NCBI RefSeq assembly: GCF_000005505.3
Contig: NC_016134.3
Coordinates: 38,874,150 to 38,938,149 of the forward strand
Source: Brachypodium distachyon
Taxonomy: Eukaryota > Streptophyta > Magnoliopsida > Poales > Poaceae
Length of the DNA: 64,000 bases
Direction: 5' to 3'
The notes under the pieces were generated by a model. That model did no database searches, was not told the DNA's origin, and saw only the letters and a program-made list of their open reading frames with translations. Below, piece by piece: positions 40,017 through 51,284 of the stretch (positions are counted from its first letter, which is position 1; every line of letters starts with the position of its first letter). Both the position numbers and the translations under genes were made by a program.

Positions 40017-40291
40017 CTCCCTCCGTTCATAAATAAATGTATATGTGGGCATTTCAAGAAAATTAAGAAGTGAGATAAAAAAATGCATTGAGAAGATGAC
40101 AACTACTATCTCTCTCCTCTTTAATTCTCCCACCTTCAACGAGCTAAGTGCATGACGAAATGTTTTTGGGTTTGATTTCCGTGTAATTTGAGAGAGGCAA
40201 TTTTAGTCTAAAGTGCTTTGGAAAGAAAGAAGTACATTTTTTGTGGATCAATTTTAAACCCAAACGTACACTTATTTGTGGACGGAGGGAG
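40017..40291. mobile_element. Stowaway-type MITE, 275 bp
   Basis: The ends CTCCCTCCGTTCATAAATAA and TTATTTGTGGACGGAGGGAG are flanked by TA duplications. Confidence 0.9.
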
Positions 40292-41263
40292 TATTTAATT
40301 AACTTTATTCATCTAAGCATTAATATGACACTAAGAGATAACTTATTGTACAACATGTTTTGTTATTTTTTCTAAATGACACGGAACTCATAAAAGAAAT
40401 GGTCTTATCAACCATTGTACTAACCCTTGGACTCTTAAAAAGAAGTCTCACATGTCACATGCTATTCGAGTTATCATAGTTGACTAAATATAAATGGTTG
40501 GTCATTGAACTTGAGCGGTTTCCGACGATTTCATGATAGTCATTCAACAATGCTCCCTATATTTCATTTGGTTGTACTTATTATAGGCCTTGTGAGTTTT
40601 CTAAAAAATACTTGTACAATTAGATTTTTAAGGCCTAATTAATTTTTTTTTTACTTTTTCTAGGCAAACAATTTTAATGCTATCATCTTATTGGACAAAG
40701 GGGGGCGGGGCTAAGTAGAGATTGAGGAAATATCAAATAATGTATGACACAATTAATCGCATGAGAATATGCGGAGGTAGGGAGAGGAAGTGATATTTTG
40801 TCCTTTGAACTTATTTTGTCTCTAAAATACTTCCTGCACAACTAATCTAAAACGGACAGGAGTAATAAAAAGCTATGGTGAATTCGGTTCCCAACACTGT
40901 TTTGGTTCACTCCATAACAACGGTTGTATTCAACCTCTATCCTGCTCGAATTTCACTGAAACAAATCGTTTGTTTAGCATTCTTTTAGCAAACAAGTGCG
41001 AGACTCTGTTTTTTTATGAGTTACATGAACCTACATGATTGACCTGTAGGCTCTGGCTACAGTAAAAGTAACGTGCCAGTGTGCCTAAGCCACTGATGGC
41101 AACAGAGTATTACACGTACTCTGCTTCTATTCGTATCATCTTTAACTTGCACAAAATTCCTTTTCCTTCAAAAAATCTCAAGAAGAATGCATTCATTTAT
41201 GATATTGGTTTAATCGGCCAACGATCGGGGTCTAAAATAGTACTAGAGCAACCGGATGACGCC

Positions 41264-41272
41264 TATATATAA
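41264..41272 (+). promoter_or_regulatory. TATA box of small membrane-protein gene 2
   Basis: The TATATATAA context CGCCTATATATAAGCCTT is shared with 38022. The surrounding 150 bp, including AAAGATTTCCAACGTACTGA, is also shared. Confidence 0.75.
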
Positions 41273-41366
41273 GCCTTCGACGCCGAGGAGCATAAAGATT
41301 TCCAACGTACTGATACTGAAGCATAGCACACGCCTCGATCGTTCTCGTGTGTTCACTCCGTTCACG

Positions 41367-41669
41367 ATGGCGAGAGGGCTCCTCGCATCCGCCACTAGCG
41401 GCACGGCAGCAGGCATCCTAGTGCCGCCGTCGTTCGCGGCGCTCTGCATGGTGGTGGCCTCCGTGTGGGTCGTCTCGTTGGCCGTCTTCCTCTGCGGCCG
41501 CAGCTCGCGCGGCCACGCCGACGACGACGTCCCGGCCGGGAAGAAGCCTGCTGCTGCTCCAGCAGACACGACGATGCTGTATGCCGCCGCGTTCATTGGC
41601 GGTGCGGTCGGTGGAGGCGGGTGTGGTGGCGGCGGCGGTGGATGCAGCGGCGGCTGCGGGGGCTGCTAA
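41367..41669 (+). CDS. Small Gly/Cys-rich single-pass membrane protein, paralog 2 (100 aa)
   Basis: It starts MARGLLASATSG and has a membrane segment (FAALCMVVASVWVVSLAVFLC) nearly identical to paralog 1. The basic linker is shorter, and the C-terminus is GGGCGG-type ending GGCGGC. The length difference comes from the linker, where paralog 1 has about 30 extra residues. Start context, TATA and leader are conserved between the two, so both are likely expressed under similar control. The function is unknown. The overlapping frames 41243-41744 on either strand are shadows. Confidence 0.7.
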   Translation: MARGLLASATSGTAAGILVPPSFAALCMVVASVWVVSLAVFLCGRSSRGHADDDVPAGKKPAAAPADTTMLYAAAFIGGAVGGGGCGGGGGGCSGGCGGC

Positions 41670-42564
41670 TTTAAGTTGACGCTTTGGCGGGCTCGAAAAT
41701 GTTTGTGATGGCATGCCTACGCAGCAGCTAACTAATGGCTGCATACTTGGTTATCTTGAATCTGAATTTAGTCTCGTGATACAATCATGTGGTGTTATTT
41801 CAGCGTCTGTAACAATTCTCTGTTTTCTGAGTGTTGTTCGTTGCGCATCGATCGATGTGTCTTGCTGTTTTCAATTTGTTGTCATGGCTCCAATATGCAT
41901 TGAGATATGGTAAGCGGCATGTGGGGGAACAGGATATCACATGGAGGAATAGTGAAAATCGCGGGCATCTCAACCCGAATCGAACGGTTTGAAAGGTGCC
42001 GATAGCCGGTACATACCGGCACGGGTATTTAACCATTTCACGGGTGATACGGTTTTGCCAGCTCCTTCTTTTTTGCATGGTGTGGCAACACCGCAAGAGT
42101 AGTACACCCTCTGTCCATGAAAGGATGTCGCGTGGTGTTTTTCGCGAAAAAAACTCTCGCGTTTTCTCCGACAAGCATCGCGGTCCTCCCGCTTTCTCTC
42201 GCTTCGCATCGTCTCCTGCTCCGCATCGCCTCCGCCGCATCTTCTCCGCGTCTCGCCCGTCGCCCGCGCCGCGCCTCGCTCGCGCCTGCGCCTGCGCCGC
42301 GCTGCTCCCCCGAGCCTCCTCCCACGATTCGGACGCCTTCTCCCACGATTTGGCGCCTCCGTGCAGCACCGCTCCGCGGTGCCGCTCCGCCGCCCGTCGC
42401 CCGTGCCGCGCTGCTCCTCCTCGAAGTTGGTTCAGCAGCAGAAGATTGAGGTGGCTCGGTGGCTCCTCCACCTTGGATTCGATCTGGAGGGGCATGGGGA
42501 CGAGTGAGGCGACAGCGGGCGGCGGGTGGCGTCTCCTCCACCGTGGCTTCCACCTTTGTCCTCC

Positions 42565-43328
42565 ATGGCGGGCGGCAGCGCGGAAGTGGGCGGCGGCGCG
42601 GAAGTGGGTGGTTCGACGACCGGCGGGCCCTCTTCCTCGTCGTTCCCCATCTCCTGCAAGCTCCGTTTGGGAGTATCAGAAAAGAAGGCCTTTTTATCTA
42701 ACCAACTTCGAGCAATACGATATCAGGTGAATCCAGCTTGCTTCTTGTTGATACATGGGCAACAACTTTTGATGATCATGGTGTCTATTTTTGTTGATAC
42801 AGCTAACTAGGATTGCCATGTTTCTGAATTTCTGAATCTCTGATGCTTTGCAAGTGTTTCTGAATTTCTGAATCTCTGATGCTCACCTACTCTTAGAGTT
42901 TGGTTCAGTTAGTGTTTTGTTCAGTTAGAGAAGGACTTGATGTTAGGATTATGTTTTGTGTGATATCTGTGTATCTATGGTTCTGGATGGTGCCAATAAT
43001 GGTTGGGGTTAGTAGGGCATGACATGGTTGGGGTTAGTAGGCCATGACATGGTTCCTTTCAGTGGAGTTGGAGCTGGTTTAACTTTCAGGCTGGGAATAG
43101 CCCTCAGGTCTGTCCTGTAAGATTTTCAGGTTTCAGGGAATTAAACTGCAGATATCATATTGTCTTGTTGTTTGTGTTTCAGGGAATTCCTCTTGTAATT
43201 TGTAACTGGACACCTAAGATATTAAGAAACATTTAAGTGAAATAATATTCCTAACTGGATTTTTTTTCCTGCAGGAAGTTGAGCAGAGCTACATTATGAT
43301 CAAACCTGACGGTGTTCAACGTGGTCTG
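42565..43328 (+). pseudogene. Captured nucleoside diphosphate kinase (plastid NDPK2-like) fragment in the MLE
   Basis: Positions 43275-43328 encode EVEQSYIMIKPDGVQRGL, the highly conserved NDPK N-terminal beta strand. An acceptor TTTTTTTCCTGCAG precedes it and a donor GTATGC follows, so this is an intact exon with intron flanks. The EVEQSY form is closest to plastid NDPK2 in my memory. Upstream, ATG 42565 opens 54 codons ending Q at 42726, right before GTGAATCC. Splicing 42726 to 43275 would be in phase 0 and join the two. The upstream part may be the NDPK transit-peptide exon or unrelated DNA. No later NDPK exon, and so no catalytic His region, is present. It cannot encode an active kinase. 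Confidence 0.7.
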
Positions 43329-43837
43329 GTATGCATTTCTTGACTTTTGTCACTGTTTTGGTTTCTGTTATCTATTTCAGTTCAGATCAAACACATAGCA
43401 TGTGCAAGGCTATTTCTGTTGTTTTATTGCAGTTTCTTTGTTGTTTATTCTCCTTTATCCTTCTGCAGTATCTCAAAGAAAGAAGAAGGAAAAAGTTCAT
43501 GTCCTATCTGTGATTGAGTATACTGAAATGATGAGAATGATCTCATTCTCATCATTTAAAGTATTGTTCATCCGTTTAATTTTTTTTATAAAGTACAATT
43601 GGTATGAGTAATACACATGGTAGTATCATACACAAGTACACACAAGTACTATCATTCTCTTCCTTCTATAAGTGCTTTGGTTTTTGCCATTAAATCTGCC
43701 ATGATAAATGGTAGCTTCCCTTATGTGCGCTCCTCATGCTTGTGTGGGAGGTCGTAGCCAATTCCTCCTTCCACTTTCATAACCCCAATCATACAGTATT
43801 GCAGTGTAATGAAGCTTCGAGCGAGCTTCTGGACATC

Positions 43838-45550
43838 TTAGTTATTGTATTCTTCCTCCACACCCTCTATTAGTTCTTTGATAGTTGTTGGTGCTCTGCT
43901 ATCGGTGAGTGACTGGAGGAACCTGAAGAAGCACAGGTCGAGGACATTCATGTCCGGACTATTTGGAGGCTGCTGTATCAACTTAATGTCCAGATCAGTC
44001 TCGTCCACGACCCGTTGAAAAGCATCATCAGTAGGGAGGAGATGAGGTTTAGTGTTATCTTGTTGTATGAGGATTGTTCTTTCTACATCCTCATCTGGCC
44101 ACCGATCCTGGATAGCTGGAATGACCTTCTTGCAAATGAACTCTCTCATGACATCACGTGTAACAGTCACTGATTTCACTTCAAGTGTCCCCCTATCTCT
44201 GTGTTTGGAGTTTTTTTTAGCTGGCGTCTCTTCGACAAAGGCCTAGGTGCCTATCTTTCCATCAAATGTGGCCTCTCCACCTTCACCAAATCTTGGCTTC
44301 GCCACAGCCGTCAAGAACATAACTTTGCCAATGCCGTTCTTATTCTGCACTGTGCGCAATGGTCGTGGTTCACCAGGAAGGAGATAGTAGTTGTTGCTTA
44401 TTCGGGTCATGTAGAACCACTTTTCATCGATGTGGACGACATTGTCCATTTTCTTGAAGAAAGGGCAAGGAGTTATCAAGCCATCATTGTCAAGCATCGA
44501 GACGCAAAATTGTAGTCTCTTAATCTTGTTTGCGTCTGTTATCGAAGGCTTCAAATTACTTCTGTGTCGTTTCAAATCACCCAGCATGAACCTTTGGTGT
44601 AAGGTTGATTGGCACACACCCAATGATTTTGCTAGACTCCGAATGGTCTTCCTTTTGTTGAGTGGTATTGTGAGTACCCTTGGCAGATCCAGGTCTTTCT
44701 TTTTTCGGCCAACATTACCTTTCTTCTTATTTGATACGTCAACTTCTTCACCTCGTGCAATCTGTGCCAGGGCTTTGGCCCATATTCTCTCAACAGTCCG
44801 CACACTTGTATCCAGCAAGGCTGCAATTAGATACTTGTCCTGTGCTTGAATTTCTCCATCTCTAGTCCTGATTACCTCCAAAGAAAAGTAGACAGCATGA
44901 CTTTGCTCATTTGTCAATTCTGCTTTTGCATGTTCTTGAGCATCAGCCTCTTCTTGAGCATCCAAATCTTGAGCAGCTTCTTTTTGAACATCCATATCTT
45001 GAGCAGCTTCTTCTTGAGCAGCAGCTTCTGGAGCAATCTCATTCAAATCAAAAGGAGCAATTTCTTCTTGAGCAGTTTCTTGAGCAATCTGGACAACAAC
45101 TTCTTCTTGAGCAGCTTCTTCTTGAGCGGCTTCTTCTTGAGCAGCAGCTTCTTGAGCAATCTGAGCAACTTCTTGAGCAATCTCATTCAAATCAAAAGGA
45201 GAAACTTCTCGAGGAATTTGAGCAACAACTTTTTGAGGAATCTCAGCATTAGCTTCTCGAAGAATCCGAGGGAACACAGCCTTGTAGGTGTTATGTAGGT
45301 TAGTACACATTTCTGCAAAAGAGCAAGATTGTGGGCATGGCATGGTTTCTTTTGAGAACAAGAATACTTCGTACAACAACTTAATCAAGCATAGTAGCTT
45401 ACCGTGTACCATTGGTTCGGAGAAGATGTACTTTTGACGCATCCTGTTATATTTCCACATATCCAATGCTCTATGGGGTAGCTTCTTCCTCTTGGAAACC
45501 AACTCACATAGTTTGTCGCCAACAATTTGTTTCTTCATATAGCTGTGCAA
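43838..45550 (-). pseudogene. Mariner-like transposase (DD39D) with one in-frame stop
   Basis: The minus-strand frame 45550-44243 (435 codons) ends at TAG (44245-44243) and continues in the same frame to 43838. The first Asp lies in VVHIDEKWFYM, the second in LIQQDNTKPH and the third in NSPDMNVLD. There are exactly 39 residues between the last two, the plant MLE signature. Helix-turn-helix-like parts (LTNEQSHAVYF, IRSLAKSLGVCQSTLHQRF) precede it. The N-terminal third contains an expanded Gln/Glu/Ala repeat (AAQEEAAQEE type, about 44935-45210) with two PFDLNEIA motifs. The stop lies between the first and second Asp, so only a truncated product is expected without readthrough. The true start is uncertain, and an internal Met (MPCPQSC) is plausible. 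Confidence 0.85.
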
Positions 45551-47184
45551 AGAGAATGTTAATTTTATTCCTTGACACGATGAATTTGTCCTTGTAGATC
45601 AGAGCTTATTGAAACTTACTCATTGGAGAGCACTGATAGAGCATCCAATTTCATCATTGTCCCTAATCTGCAGTACAAGTACAGTGGTGAATTTCATCAT
45701 TATGTTTTCTGATACAGAGATAGATGCTAAAAAACACATTCAGTGTGGTAAGATGCATACAAAGAATATAGAAATGTTTCAGAAATCATCACAGAATCAT
45801 CATAGAAATCACCCATTAACAACATCACTATTTATTGAAGCAGATTTACACTCTGAACTAAACCGTAAGGAGAACAAGAATTCTATGTTCCATTAATCTA
45901 GGATTTCAGCCACATGGGCAGAGAATGGAGACAAACAAAAAGAAAATGAGTCTAGCCACATGGGAACTCTGATCCGTATTCTATTCCAATGAACTTTGCC
46001 AATGCTGTTACAACTGCAGTTCAGGTTCAGGCACAATTGCAGAGACTTCAATCACAACTTCAGTTCAGTTCAGGTTCAGGCGCAGCTGCAGCCTCAAATT
46101 TGCTTCAGTTCAGTGAATTGTCCAACTTCAGTTCAGGTAAGCACAGTACAGGCACAAATTCAGTTCTGGAATGTCCAAGATAGGCACCTGGGCCTCAATT
46201 TTGCTTGTAGTCGGGTCTCTGTAGCTTGAATTTTAGCAACGATGATGATTTTGCTTCTACTCAGAATTCGTTCAGTGAAATTGAACCCGACACAGTCTGC
46301 AGGGATTGAAATTGCGGATCAAAGGAAGGCGGCGACCTCGTCCTCGTCCTCAGAGGAAGGCGACGACCTCGTCCTCGTCCAGGTCCTCGGCGACCTCAGA
46401 GGTCCAGGTCCTCGTCCTCAACGGAGTGGCGGCGGACGGCGAGGGAGCTGCGGAGGAGGGAACTGCGGAGGCGGCTGAAGACGAAGGATGGAGCGTGGCG
46501 AGCAGGCCAGCCGCCCTCCGCCGAGCGCGTCCATGAGCTCTGGCGGGAGGCCGGCGGGAGCTCCGCGCCGGTGGCGCGAGGACAGCGGGAAGGCGATGGA
46601 TTGCACGGAGGGCAGCACGATGGATCTGCGCGTCTGCATGCTCTGGCGGGAGGCCGGCAGGAGCTCTGCTTGCCTTCGGCAGCGCGACGACAGCGGGATG
46701 AAGATGGAGGGCAGCGCGATGGGAAGATTTGGTTTTCAATTTCAGGTTTGAATTCCAAATTTCAAATGATCCAGACGTTTGGGGGAGTTTTTTGCAAAAT
46801 TTGAATTGCACTGGAGGTGGAGGAGGACGCAACATCCTTTCCTCATCCTTTCCTGGACAGAGGGAGTACTATATGACCTGCGGTCACCCGTCACTGTTCA
46901 TAAAAGAATAAAATAAAAATCTGACACGGTATGTCTCCGAGAACTTGGCGAAAACTTGTATGGCTAGTTCTTCTGCAAAATACAAAAACAATTATTTTCA
47001 CAGGGTCAGCAAATATATTAGCCTATTAGGAGAGCTTCAAATCCACGCGTGCTATGGTTGTGTTTGCTTACATGGTTATCTCGAGCCATAAATTTTGTAA
47101 CTTTGAACTTGAATGTAATTTCACACGTTTAAGAAACTGATTCAAAACCATTTCAATCAGGCTAAAAAGCTTTCTGTGAAATCA

Positions 47185-48525
47185 TAGGTGATGTGTAACA
47201 TTGGCAAGTGTTTTAGATTAAACATTGATGTGGATATTTTGGATAATATGGATATTTATGTGATAACATGTATCTTGTTTGAACTTAGTGCTTTGCTAGT
47301 GGTGTGCTGATCCATTAGTTTCTTATGTGAAAACATGGCGTGAGTTGTGTGGAACTTACCCTGAGTCAAGTCGTGAACTTGTGTTCGTACTGGTTATTTG
47401 TGTGTTCGCTTTCAGGTGTTGCCGGAGCTAGAGGAACGTGGTCGATGACGGGATCGAGAGACGAAGCTTCGGAGAAGCTGAGGTCGAGGATCAAGGTCAT
47501 GCGGGACGTTCGTGCGAAGGAACAACGGAAGTGAAGGCTACGATGATCCGAGAGGGCACCGGTTTGTCGTAATTGTTTATACCGGATATGTACAGTATTG
47601 GAGATATTCGATACGTGATGGTCGAGTTTTGAAGACATCACAAGAAGAGTTGATGGCACAGAGTGGCATCGACGTGAAGATATGCAGGTCCATTCATGGC
47701 TGGATGAGAGCTGTTTAAAGATTAAACAGTAGCGTGATCAAGATTGCGTCGGATGGAAAAGTGGTCTACATGAAAGTTGTGCGCGTCGTCAAGACGAACA
47801 ACTTTGCTTTTGGAGTCATCTCAATCCGAGGTCGTATGCGGGCCCCACGGGCAAAATACCGACCGGGACAGAGTAGTTCGTGTTGGATTCAGACTCGGTT
47901 TAGGGTCGCGAATTTTCCCTTATAAATAGAGGGCATCCTAGCTAGGATATTAGCAAGGACGTGAGGGAACTCAGAGCTTTGGATCTAGATCAATTCTTGG
48001 AGAGTTCTTAGATGCATGGTTGCATCTTTTGTAATCGATCAACTTGGTTGCAATAAAGAGATTCGTTGGCGGTGTCATCTCTGTTCTTTTCGGATCTTCG
48101 TGGATTCTTCGTGCTAGATTTTTCTAACACTTTGGTGCAGGTTCATCACGAATTCATAATACTTTGCTGCAGTTTTATCACGAGATCAAGTGAAAATTGC
48201 GATTAATTCATCTTTCTTGTTATTCCTCGAAATTGGTTTTAGATTAATTCTCGTAACTTTCTGTCAGCTGTTAGTATTTTGATCATATATTTTGATTGGT
48301 ACGTCCGATTGATCTGATTCTTGTTGCGTTCTTTAGATAATTTCAATACCTTTCTTTTGCATACTCATACGTATTTTTTGGTTCATTCAATTAAAAGTTA
48401 CGGCTGTTTTACTATCACGGACAGAAAGGTGATTTTGGGTTTGAACTTTCGGGAAAAGTTTTAATTTGCTTCCGCGCAATCATTCACACACCCCCCCCCC
48501 CCCCTCTGATTGCCTATCTCGATCT
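47185..48525 (+). mobile_element. LTR-retrotransposon fragment (LTR-like, solo or partial)
   Basis: This block interrupts the similarity to unit 1: the alignments on both sides resume near 39245. It has a TATA (CTTATAAATAGAGGGC, about 47922), a transcription-start-like leader, a polyadenylation-like CAATAAAGAG (about 48051) and ends near a C-rich CACACACCCCC tract (about 48486-48505). Such a tract is typical of the copia-type LTR/primer-site junction in grasses. No gag or pol frame is visible. The exact TG...CA termini were not determined. Confidence 0.5.
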
Positions 48526-48571
48526 CACACTTTCAACTCAACCATTGGAACTTTTAGCATGAAATAATCTA

Positions 48572-48684
48572 CTCCCTCCGTCCCATATTAAGTGACTCAA
48601 ATTTGTCTAAATATGGATGTATTCATATATAAAATGCGTCTAGATACATGTAATATTTCGACACTTAATATGAGACAGAGGGAA
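48572..48684. mobile_element. Stowaway-type MITE
   Basis: The ends CTCCCTCCGTCCCATATTAA and TTAATATGAGACAGAGGGAA are flanked by TA. It is absent at the matching place in unit 1 (about 39260), so it inserted after the duplication. Confidence 0.85.
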
Positions 48685-49600
48685 TAGAATGTAACATTGA
48701 GTCTCAAGTTTTCAAACTCCAACTTGTCCAAACAAACAAAAAGCAAGTTTTGCTGTAGAAATTACAGATGCAGACCTCATCCACGGGTCCTTTTGAATCT
48801 TAAAATCTTTACTATGTATAGAAGTTTGTTTTGATGTGCAATAGTATCTGGATAGACATTCACATGGCTTCACGGATAACCACACCAAGCCAATTGTATG
48901 CATGTGGGGCTGTGGTGATTTCAGGCTACAAGCCAAATTATGCAGCTTGTTTGGTTGGGTTTTCTTTAGTCTTGTAAAAAGGACTCTCGCAGGTCATACA
49001 TTCATACCATATAGGGAAGTTTTTGCATCTTACGGTATTTAACACATACATATAAGGAAGTTTGTTGTTTCTGTGTCATTTGTGTAGAGAGAATTTCACA
49101 TGGTATCACTGATAAGTACATCTAGTCTAGTAGTACGTGTGTGGGCATGTGACCGATCGATTGAGGCAGAAGCTTCTGAAGAATATATACATTTGTTTGG
49201 TGCGTCCTCTTAGGCTTTTCAAAGGATTCTCACATGTCACAAGTCATTCCACACAATAACAAGATTTGCCATAGAAAGTATAAATGTGGACCTGGCCCAG
49301 ATTTTTTGGCAACCTAGGACCTAGGACATAAACGGGACTTTGTTTTAATGGTCATATGAGTGGATGGATTTTCACATGGCATCATAAATCAACCAAGTGT
49401 GTGTGAACTTCAGGCCAAAAGCCTCCACAAAATACGAAGCTTATTTGATGGTGTTCTTCTTAGGCTCTTAAAAGGAATTGACATGCTATATATTCCAATT
49501 AACTCAGAGATGACAATTTGAAATGGAGACTACGTCTCACTATCGATTTTCGACGATTTCATGATAATCATTCGACGGTAGTAAAAATCTATAGTCAATT

Positions 49601-51284
49601 CTCTTGGTTAGCCCGTCCATTGACTTATCCATGCACATAGGACTGATCCGAGTATGGGGAGAATATATTCTGCCCATACAAAATGGGCATATCAAATGTG
49701 GGAATCAAACGCTACCAAACTTGGGGCAAATACAAGGGGTTATGTGAAAAAACATCTTAAGTGGTTGTTTGATTTCCACGTTTGATCGACGCCACTGGTT
49801 TTATATATATCAAGGGTTAATTTGATATATGCCATTGCAATTTCAGCGATTTTAAAAATCCCTATGTTTCATAATATAACACATAGTGTATTATGTTTCA
49901 TTATGTTTTGCTAAGAAACTATGTTAATATGTGATTTATATGACATACAACTAGTATGGATAATTCATTATAAAAACACCTACTAATAATTATGGAAATA
50001 TACTCACTCCATTACAAAATTTAGGCCGTACAACTTTTATTGACAGCCAAGCTTTTTAAATTTTGACCCAAACTTATAGAAAAAATATCAACATTTACGG
50101 TGTCAAACCAACATTTTATGAAAATATATTTGGCTATGTATTTAACGATCTTCATTTGACACCATAAATGTTGATATTTTTGCTATAAAGTTGTCAAACC
50201 TCATAAAATTTGGCAGACAAAAAAGATTATACATCATATATATTTTGGAACGGAGGGAGCGAAATCATGCCTCGGCTGAACCTACTACACGCCGGCGAAA
50301 GAAAAAAATAAATTAACATGATACGAAGTCCACATATATGCAATGGTACGAACTTCAAGATGCGCACGTTCCGCTACCGCGTCTCGCCTGCCCGCCAAGC
50401 ACAACTGATAGTACTTGTATTTTCAGATGGTGGAACACATTTACACATCCGATTCCATGGACGCAGGCAGCAGAATGACTGGCAACAAAAGGCCTACTTC
50501 AGGCAGCCTCCGCCCACCACAACTGAGAATCCTGCGAACCAACCGCTTGCGAAATCTGCCTTCCTGTTTCCCCGAGATTATCCTCCTCGTGTTTGATTTT
50601 TTTGCGGCAAAATTCGCTGCACCTGACGAGCGAAGACGGCAGCAGTCAGTGGCGAGGTGAGGAGGACTAGCGCAAGAAACTTTGCCTGGTCTCAATTGCG
50701 CCTGGTGACAAATTTTCCGTCACGGCTGCTTTATCACAAAACAAAAGGAATGTTATTTCCCTCTTGCTTAATTGTTAAGTAACCGCGCGATCGATCTCCA
50801 TTTTAGGGGTCTCCATCGTTCCCAGCCCAATATAAACTAGCGTGACTACCACGTCAAAAAAAATGGAGATAATTTATCGCGAGACGAAAAAATGGAACTA
50901 ATTTACAAAGGAGCATTAACACGTTGCTTAGCTCGAGCGCTCAACCACCCTTGGTGCGTACAGAGAAATCCACGTAGTTTTGGGGATCCAGATTCCGTCG
51001 CCGGGTTTGACTTATCCATCAACTCCTACAGTGTACGCGCTAGTACTGCTAGCTACTCGTAGTAATTACCCACCGGAATCCCGAGCAATCTCAGCCAGTA
51101 GGATATGAGCGACGACGTGGCGCCGGGGGAATGGACCGGTTCCACGTACGGAGAGACCAACTCCTCCGCTGTAAGCAAAGCAAAATCCCCCTTTTAGCCT
51201 GAAGAAAAAAGCAAAAATCCCCCGCCGCGCGGACGTAGGCCGGCAGGGTGGGCTGCGCCCGGACGTCACGTCACCGCCCCCGGC
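49601..51284. other. Intergenic, with one MITE; promoter region of the 84-aa gene
   Basis: Apart from the MITE at 50003-50258, no element was identified. The frames at 50318-50695 are not convincing. Confidence 0.45.
50003..50258. mobile_element. Stowaway-like MITE, 256 bp
   Basis: CTCACTCCATTACAAAATTT at the left pairs with ATTTTGGAACGGAGGGAG at the right. The inner parts are inverted (ATCAACATTTACGGTGTCAAA and TTTGACACCATAAATGTTGAT). Confidence 0.8.

Larger units (their letters stand above)
38540..41263. other. Downstream DNA of paralog 1, with MITEs and tandem repeats
   Basis: It includes Stowaways (38793-38900 and 40017-40291), a 58-bp tandem repeat (39411-39539) and a poly(C) run (39562-39580). 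Many stretches match 46920-49600, which I read as the displaced downstream part of the duplicate unit. No genes were seen. Confidence 0.55.
42105..46866 (-). mobile_element. Complete mariner-like element (MLE), 4.76 kb
   Basis: The left end CACCCTCTGTCCATGAAAGG (42105) pairs with the inverted right end CTTTCCTGGACAGAGGGAG (ending 46866). TA lies outside both (42103-42104 and 46867-46868). The right TIR region carries an extra 11-bp duplication (the CATCCTTTCCT block occurs twice), after which similarity resumes as CGCAACATCC versus GGATGTCGCG. Inside are a DD39D transposase on the minus strand, a host-gene-like exon on the plus strand near 43.3 kb, and GC-rich ends (42120-42700 and 46300-46700). 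The GC-rich ends may be promoter or captured DNA. The element is inserted in the downstream part of the paralog-2 unit. Confidence 0.85.
46920..49600. repeat. Displaced downstream half of the duplicated unit
   Basis: The order of shared phrases matches 38755-40550. GGTATGTCTCCGA is at 46930 and 38757; GGATAGACATTCACATGGC at 48851 and 39441; and ATGCAGCTTGTTTGGTTGGGTT at 48939 and 39594. GGCCAAAAGCCTCCACAAAAT at 49412 is close to 39788, and CGACGATTTCATGAT is at 49550 and 40520. The unit begun by paralog 2 is therefore split by the MLE and, further in, by the LTR fragment. Confidence 0.65.

Noticed and set aside
41800..42553. Long minus-strand frames (231 and 171 aa) at the left end of the MLE
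   Set aside because: They span the transposon TIR boundary and are Arg/Ala/Gly-rich without motifs.
46350..46835. 161-aa minus ORF near the MLE right end as a first transposase exon
   Set aside because: Low-complexity Arg/Pro/Ala composition and no clear splice link to the transposase. More likely 5' UTR or promoter GC-rich DNA.
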